From NCBI GenBank assembly GCA_022494885.1, contig JAGVSM010002942.1, forward strand, positions 1 through 64,000: a stretch of 64,000 nucleotides of DNA, read 5' to 3'. Made by a program: the position numbers and the translations under genes. A model generated the notes under the pieces. It was given only the letters and a program-made list of their open reading frames with translations, made no database searches and was not told where the DNA came from. The first letter of the stretch is position 1, and the number at the start of each line of letters is the position of its first letter. This stretch comes from Micrasema longulum. Its lineage: Eukaryota; Arthropoda; Insecta; Trichoptera; Brachycentridae. Positions 58,321 to 64,000 of this stretch are shown here, piece by piece.

Positions 58321-60000
58321 CGGAAAAGGGAATGATGATGATGGTGTATTTAAAATTATTTTGTATTGATATTTAAGGTCAAACCGCACTACCGCGTCGC
58401 TGCACTTAAGCGGCGCTGCGCGACAAAATTTTGAATAAAGTGCCTCCACGGACTGGCGGCGGACTTCTTTAAAGCTGCATTCCAAAAGTGGATTAGTTGT
58501 CAGCAAAAATGCGTTGAAAAATATGGTGATTATGTTGAAAAATAGTTAAGAAATTAAGCTTTCCAATGATGTATTTTTCAGTTCAAATTAAAATGCCTTA
58601 AACCTGAAAAAAAATGAGATCCTTATTTTTTAAACAACCCTCGTATTTATTATGCAATTTACAATATGTAGCTCAATGTTGTTTTGAACATACTTCTTAT
58701 ATATTAAATTAATTAACTGTGTATATACCAGTCCATAAGGATTTATTTAATAACCCGTCGATTGGTTTACCTAAAAGTAACATGCAAAATAACACCTGTA
58801 TGAATACAGACTTTTAATGTTTTTTTTATTAATATATATTTTTAAAATAAAACTTATAAATTGTTATTTTGTGTGGTCTGTAGGTTGTTTGTAAGTTAGT
58901 CTTGGTTTGCACCCACTTAAACATTATCATAATAGATCATATCTTTTTTAATGCATGCCGTGCATATAAATGGGTCATTATGGCTACAAATATAATATAT
59001 AACAGTAGGTGTTACTTACAAAGCCATACACATTATTATGCATCATTACTTCACATTCAATAAAAACGTATCTCTCAGACAAGCTTCCCATTAAAACATA
59101 GTCTTTATAATATATAGTAAACATACTCAAATAAAACTAGGTACACACTAAATAATATTGAAACAATTTAAAGATTTACACCTATTTGCGTCTATTTAAT
59201 GGAGAAAAACCTATTATACTCTTATCGCGGATTTTATTTCTAGTAAGTCGGGACATGAAAATAATAACATAATCCAAAGCAGGGCTGTCCAAACTAGATA
59301 CGATTACGGGAAGAAAAAAATCATTTACAGAGATGTCATTGTTTTAATATAATTAATTTAATTAGTTCTTCGTCAATATATTTTTCACAGTTATCAAAAT
59401 TAACATTTATATTAGTTGTTGCGGGACGCAGTGAGTGTGTAAGTAACTTATCTGACAATGAAGACCGTTGTTAAGATTTTATAAAATTCATGGTTTAATA
59501 CGCACTTCCACAAAGACTGCCCATCATCGACCTCATTTTCAAGCCAAGATTCGTTAGTTTGGAGAAACAAATACACAGTTCGGGAACTCCCCTAATAATA
59601 GTGACAGAAAACTTATTTCCATGTGAATAAATATTTTATTAATTTATTTGAGATGCCATAAAAAATAAAATAATGTTCACGAAATAAATTTTGTAAAAGG
59701 AAAAATTTCGTAGTTGCGGAATATCAAAAACACGTCGCAGGCCGCACAAATATAAGCTTCGGGCCGTGCTTTAGACAGCCCTGGTCTGAAGAATCCAAAA
59801 ATGAAAGTTTGTGTACAATTTTGAGTTTTTTCTTTCTCTTTCGTCTTTCCTTTCCATCCCCCTTCTCTCTCTTCTCTTCTTCTCATATTGTAGTGTAGAT
59901 TTTAAATTTATTTTTGTGTCAAACCTTGTATAATATTATAAGATTCTATACTAATCATGCCTGGAATATGTCCATATGCTTCTTATTTTCTCAATCTGAA
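58321..60000. other. Intron, mostly unrecognised
   Basis: A GC-richer patch at 58380-58480 and a polypyrimidine run at 59828-59883. Nothing else recognised. Confidence 0.35.
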
Positions 60001-60002
60001 TG

Positions 60003-60065
60003 GTTTGTGTAGATTGAAAGAAATTGCCTTAAGGCAATATATCCGACCTTGTATGTATATAAAAT
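60003..60065 (+). mobile_element. RTE-type LINE 3' end fragment
   Basis: GAAATTGCCTTAAGGCAATA followed by TATCCGACCTTGTATGTA matches the hairpin-plus-tail 3' end typical of lepidopteran RTE elements; compare 31240-31325. Confidence 0.5.
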
Positions 60066-60083
60066 GTATGAGTTTTTTTTTTA

Positions 60084-60242
60084 ACCACAACAGGCCAGGG
60101 GGCCCAATTACAGCGGTGAACTACATCACAAAACACCCAGGCTTCAGAAAAATCACATTTTAGTTTTTGTGTTCTCACCGAGAATCGAACCCGGGACCTT
60201 ACTGTGAGTCAAGCGTCTTGATCACTACGCCACGGAGGCCGC
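60084..60242 (-). mobile_element. SINE-B copy 2, tRNA-headed
   Basis: Aligns end to end with 13757-13919: CCACAACAGGCCAGG start, CAAAACACCCAGGCTTCAG body, GAATCGAACCCGGGACCTT inverted B box, and CACTACGCCACGGAGGCCGC inverted A box. A poly-T (minus-strand poly-A) tract lies directly to its left. Confidence 0.8.
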
Positions 60243-60631
60243 TAATCTCTAAAATAAATTTAATATGCTGACCGGTTTCAGAACATGACTGTTCCTTTGT
60301 TATTTTAACATGGAAAATCACAAAGTTAATGCTTCAAATATTAATTTTAATTTTAAACAAAATCTCTTTGATTATACACAAAATACCTAGTTAATGCACA
60401 AATGGAAAAAAATGTTGAAATATTACTTTTGAACTGCATATCATGTCCATTACACTTTACTTATAATTTCTAAACAATGTACCTCCATTTTTTTTCAATA
60501 TATTTTGATATTTTTTTTTCCATCTGCATTTCGAAATTTTTTGTAGAACATTACCTCAATTTTTTATTTTTGTCAAAAACCTGCCTTTTTGCTTATTATT
60601 TTTTATTAAACTTTTTGTCATTTCATTTATG

Positions 60632-60860
60632 ATTCCTTTTCCCCACCTAATGGTGCATAGGGCACTGCATTAGTATACCGATCATAGCGTAGCTTGATCA
60701 TTTTTGTTACATGAAGATAAGATGATCAGTTTTACGCTTCAGGCACCAATCCAGGAACTATAGAATATTATAGTGTGAAAACACCCCTTTAAAATCAATA
60801 TTTCATATCAATCACTTCGGGAATCGAACCCGAGACCTCTTATACCACGAGGCACGAAGG
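60632..60860 (-). mobile_element. SINE-A copy
   Basis: CCCCACCTAATGGTGCATAG through GATCAGTTTTACGCTTCAGG to GGGAATCGAACCCGAGACCT and ATACCACGAGGC. Same order as 4085-4327 with about 80-85 percent similarity by eye. Confidence 0.8.
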
Positions 60861-60884
60861 AAACTTTTTGTGCATAATTTAAAT

Positions 60885-61040
60885 TGTACATTGGCGGGCT
60901 TATTGGCAAATGGCATTTTTTTCGAACATGATGCCAGTATAGCGAATGGACGGCGAAAGAACGGCTAAAAAAATTTACGATGCAAATGTTGATGGATGTC
61001 GGAAACGAGGAAGACCAAGAAAAAAAAGATAAAATACAGG
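60885..61040. mobile_element. RTE-type scraps in both orientations
   Basis: 60889-60925 is a reversed RTE 3' end (GTACATTGGCGGGCTTATTG). Immediately after, plus-strand 60953-61030 encodes RMDGERTAKKIYDANVDG and KRGRPRKKR, the GHVxRM-GRPR region of an RTE ORF, truncated at both ends. Confidence 0.65.
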
Positions 61041-61044
61041 GATT

Positions 61045-61745
61045 TCTTGCTAGGCAACTTCTTTGTCCCGGTTTCACTAGTTGAACTGAATTATCTATGG
61101 TTATTCCCGCCAACATGACCTCGGGTATTCTTCCGTCATAAGAAAGAAGGACGCATCTAACATTTTTTTCGAAAATGAGTAAAAAAAATACGCATCTACT
61201 GGTACTTGAATTATCTTCCTAAAATAACCACAACCCTATTATTTTCACTAATAAATTAGACTTAACTTCAAAAAGTCTTGATGATTACTAAATATAAAAG
61301 GCTGTTCTGACTTGTATAATAATTATAAAAGACTGATTAAAATATTAATTTTTTCTTCCATTCCGTTTTTAAAAACATCTGAAATGAATGTACCTACTCG
61401 TATTCAATTTAATTTAAGATCTGCTGGTAATTTCGAAGTTGATTGATTATAAGGTCGGCGTTACTAGTTTGAAAAGCAGTAAATGGCCAGTAACGTCTAT
61501 TTTATTTAGTTGAGTAGAATCTATTGGCATATTAACACTAAAAAAGAAAGACATCTAATTAATTACTAAATAAAAAGGGCGTTTCTAGCCAGAAACGTCT
61601 TTTCATTGCAGTATAACATATTTTCTTGTATTTTTTTTACTAAAAAGAAAATGTTAATTATAAAATATATAACGTAAAATGTATAAAAATAAATGTATAT
61701 ATATTCCGTTAGGGCAAACCATAAAACATACTGTCGCATAATAAC
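61045..61745. other. AT-rich intron, nothing recognised
   Basis: No repeat or coding signal identified. Confidence 0.35.
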
Positions 61746-61748
61746 ATA

Positions 61749-62312
61749 GGGTCAAAGCACCAGTAAATGACCACCCCCCAGTAAATGACCATGGGTTATA
61801 AAACACAATATAATAAGAATTGCTACATGTGTCCAGTCAAAACACTGTTATCACCAGAAACTATGACAAAAGCAGTAGGCGGACACATCTTTTCGTAAGA
61901 AACAAATCTATCAGTTTTGAACTGTGAGTTGTCAAAAGGTAATAGTGCGTCTTTCCGTTATTGTTCTGAGATTGATAGTGTTTTTATAAGGAAAGGTGTG
62001 GTAAGTGTTTTATTTGATGCTATTTCTTATGCAATTATTTGAATATATCCTCTGTTATGATGTAACTAAATCCGAGTATTATTTTTACTGGGGTAATAGT
62101 GGTCATTCACTGGTGATTCTGCTATTTTTTTAGAGTAATAATAATTATAATCATAATACTCGTATTTCAATAAAAAAGTAAAAGTACTAAAAATATATCT
62201 GTTTTTTATTGATTTCTTTTATTTCGTACTCTTAAATTATTAAATTTATACCTTTAATGTGGATTTCACTACAAGCTTAACCTTAAACGGTCCTTCATTG
62301 GTGCTTTGACCC
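61749..62312. mobile_element. MITE-I copy 2
   Basis: Starts GGGTCAAAGCACCAGTAAAT and ends TTGGTGCTTTGACCC with TA on both sides. It aligns with 40998-41566 nearly throughout, with a local duplication of the AGTAAATGACCA motif at the left end and a ~20-base deletion in the middle. Confidence 0.85.
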
Positions 62313-62314
62313 TA

Positions 62315-63385
62315 CTTAATTTTTGTAGTATTTTTCACACAGCGAATTTTTCAATTTCCGAGTTACAAAATATTTATTTTCTCCGTTTATGTTTTATGTA
62401 GAAACGTTCTTCTTTCTTATGACGGCAGTATTTTGCTCATAACCAGTGCCATAGTAGGCTTGTATGATAATACGTCCAAGTTGCTACACGTGCCTTTTGG
62501 ACTTCAGCGATATAACTCACATTGCGAGCCACAAACCGAGTGAACTATTTCTTGGAGATTAGCCTACTGAGTCACCTGGTATCTGCTATCTAGTTCTCTA
62601 GGGTAACGTTATCGTCCACTTACAACAAGTGCTGTAGACTACACAGACATCGAAGTTACAATAAACATTAAATACATACACATATACATTTATATAACGG
62701 GTGTTTTTTTGTTGTTTGTGATAGAACTTTCGATTATAGTGATGGGAAATTACTGATCACTGATCATGTACCGATCAAATCGATTGTATCAGTTTTTTTA
62801 TGCAAACATGTAACTCTGTTTCCGAAAAGTTGATATAAAAATGCAAAAACAAGCCTATTATAGTGCGTTGAATACAATTATTTACCGAAAAGGAAGATAT
62901 TTATACTTTTTTCGTGAACATTATCAAACGAATAATTTTTTTATTCGATCAAATTACATTGATCAATTTGTCCCATCTCTAGAGTTTTTTGCAAAATGAT
63001 GTAACCTTATAAGAACGTCGTTAATAATTAGGTTTATTTTAGTTTTTTTTTTTTAGTTTTAAAGGTGATTTTATATATTTATGTTGATTTATATGTCAAG
63101 CATTGTATTAAAAAATTAATTAACATACCAAATACGAATGATTTTTCGTGTGTCAATATAAATCACTCCTTAGACATTACTACAAAGTTATGTCGTCAGT
63201 TTTTCTGACAACTGTCATTCTCATCATGCTATATTTTAAGGACTAGAGTAATAAATACTGTCTCTTGTTAAACTAATGATGACATTTTTTTTTACGTTTG
63301 TGCTCTAACAATACATACTCAAATTAATAATGGAACGCCTTACTTAAAAATCAGTGTTCAGATCGCCAAACGTATAGGGCTTTTT
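62315..63385. other. Intron, nothing recognised
   Basis: Unique sequence; TGATCACTGATCATG-type palindromic clusters at 62753-62775. No gene signal. Confidence 0.35.
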
Positions 63386-63387
63386 GT

Positions 63388-63520
63388 AATTTGAAGCCAT
63401 TGGATTATTTCCTATGTGGATACGTAAAGTCCATGGAAGCAAACCAGCAGCTCTCGAAGCATCGGAAAGCAATATAACACGCGCCGTTTCGGAAATATCG
63501 CCGGATTTGTTTGTCTTTAT
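63388..63520 (+). pseudogene. Mariner/Tc1-type transposase C-terminal relic
   Basis: Plus-strand translation gives NLKPLDYFLCGYVKSM, then after a one-base shift KPAALEASESNITRAVSEIS. This resembles the DLTPxDFFLWGYxKS block that carries the third catalytic Asp of mariner-like transposases and the following helices. Short and frameshifted; a different lineage from the mariner at 32290-34979, which has SDYYLFPKL here. Confidence 0.7.
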
Positions 63521-63779
63521 TTGTCTAGGTAATCTTAAATGAATGTTACAATTTTATTTACTTTGCTTATAAAAATATGTGTAATGCGTACACTGTTTTC
63601 TGTATATTAAATTTTCCCTACTGTTTTCTTTATCTAAGTAAATAGTGTTAGGAATATATATTATAATAACTAATGCGTATTTTTTTAGAAGATGTTACTT
63701 ATTACATTAGCTCACTGAAAAGTTAAAACGGCATAAGTTTTACTTGGCTTTTTTAAAAGTATTTCTAATATGTAATTAT

Positions 63780-64000
63780 TAATTTATTTTATTGGGTAAA
63801 CAAACAGTTGTACACAAATATTGCCAATTGCTTTGTTGGTGTAAGAAACTTATGCACTCACCAAAAAAATTGTTTACACTTAATACAAAATTTTCAATTA
63901 TGTTCAATATAATAAATGTAAAAGAAACAAAATGAAAAAATATGTAAATAATAATAAAGTTAAATATCTGCTTCTCTCAAAATTTCTATAATTTTTGTCC
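63780..64000 (-). mobile_element. Probable LINE 3' tail at window edge
   Basis: AATTTATTTTATTGGGTAAA then CAAACAGTTGTACACAAATA, ending near TAAATATCTGCTTCTCTCAA, parallels 26610-26840. The rest would lie beyond the window. Confidence 0.5.

Larger units (their letters stand above)
2961..64000 (+). other. Probable first intron of the FAM89-like gene (continues past the window)
   Basis: No open frame after 2960 resembles the missing FAM89 C-terminal block, and every protein-like stretch is transposon-derived. I infer one intron longer than 61 kb, loaded with LINEs, SINEs and DNA transposons. The alternative, that the transcript ends early by intronic polyadenylation and part of this is intergenic, cannot be excluded from sequence. 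Confidence 0.5.

Noticed and set aside
2961..64000. A novel multi-gene defence or biosynthetic system
   Set aside because: Every protein-like segment after the first exon is recognisable transposon debris; no cluster of unknown intact genes exists in this window.

Overview
The window is an AT-rich eukaryotic sequence, almost certainly insect and most likely lepidopteran. The reasons are the codon and splice-site style of its one gene, an insect-type mitochondrial 16S fragment, tRNA-headed SINEs, RTE and Jockey/CR1-like LINE debris, and abundant TA-flanked MITEs. There are no operons or other prokaryotic features.

Layout: positions 1-920 hold the upstream region and 5' UTR of a plus-strand gene. 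Positions 921-2960 are its first coding exon, 680 codons ending in phase 0 at a consensus GT donor. The end of this exon carries two landmarks of the FAM89/LURAP family of leucine-repeat adaptor proteins: a GLPPLPKSLSGF block, and the beginning of the conserved LDxxLAxLxxEM block, which is cut by the intron. The N-terminal ~600 residues are a long proline/serine/lysine-rich, probably disordered extension. I found no further exon of this gene, so from 2961 to the window end the sequence is best read as a first intron of more than 61 kb.

The intron is filled with mobile elements. They include: (a) a 2.0-kb hAT-type element (21847-23853) with perfect 8-bp target-site duplications and a nearly intact but frameshifted, N-terminally incomplete transposase; (b) a mariner element (32290-34979) with TA duplications, broken by three inserted elements, one of which itself contains a LINE tail flanked by a 9-bp duplication; (c) 5'-truncated LINE fragments on both strands, including reverse transcriptase pieces at 4.3-5.1 kb, 42.8-44.0 kb and 51.7-52.7 kb, an RTE-like 3' ORF at 47.0-47.7 kb with an inverted partial copy 1 kb away, and a cysteine-bearing C-terminal fragment at 57.9-58.3 kb; (d) three tRNA-headed SINE families; (e) at least eight MITE or foldback families, several present twice or more in the window. 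A short nuclear copy of mitochondrial large-subunit rRNA sits at about 5784-5900.

The remaining sequence is mostly unique AT-rich DNA. A few GC-richer islands (notably 14222-14641, also 25560-25915 and 44580-44960) are candidates for alternative promoters or enhancers of the host gene, by inference only. I did not find a convincing novel multi-gene system. The least explained structure is the composite repeat at 44001-44508, with direct terminal repeats and three internal copies of another unit. All family assignments come from reading motifs by eye, with no database search.
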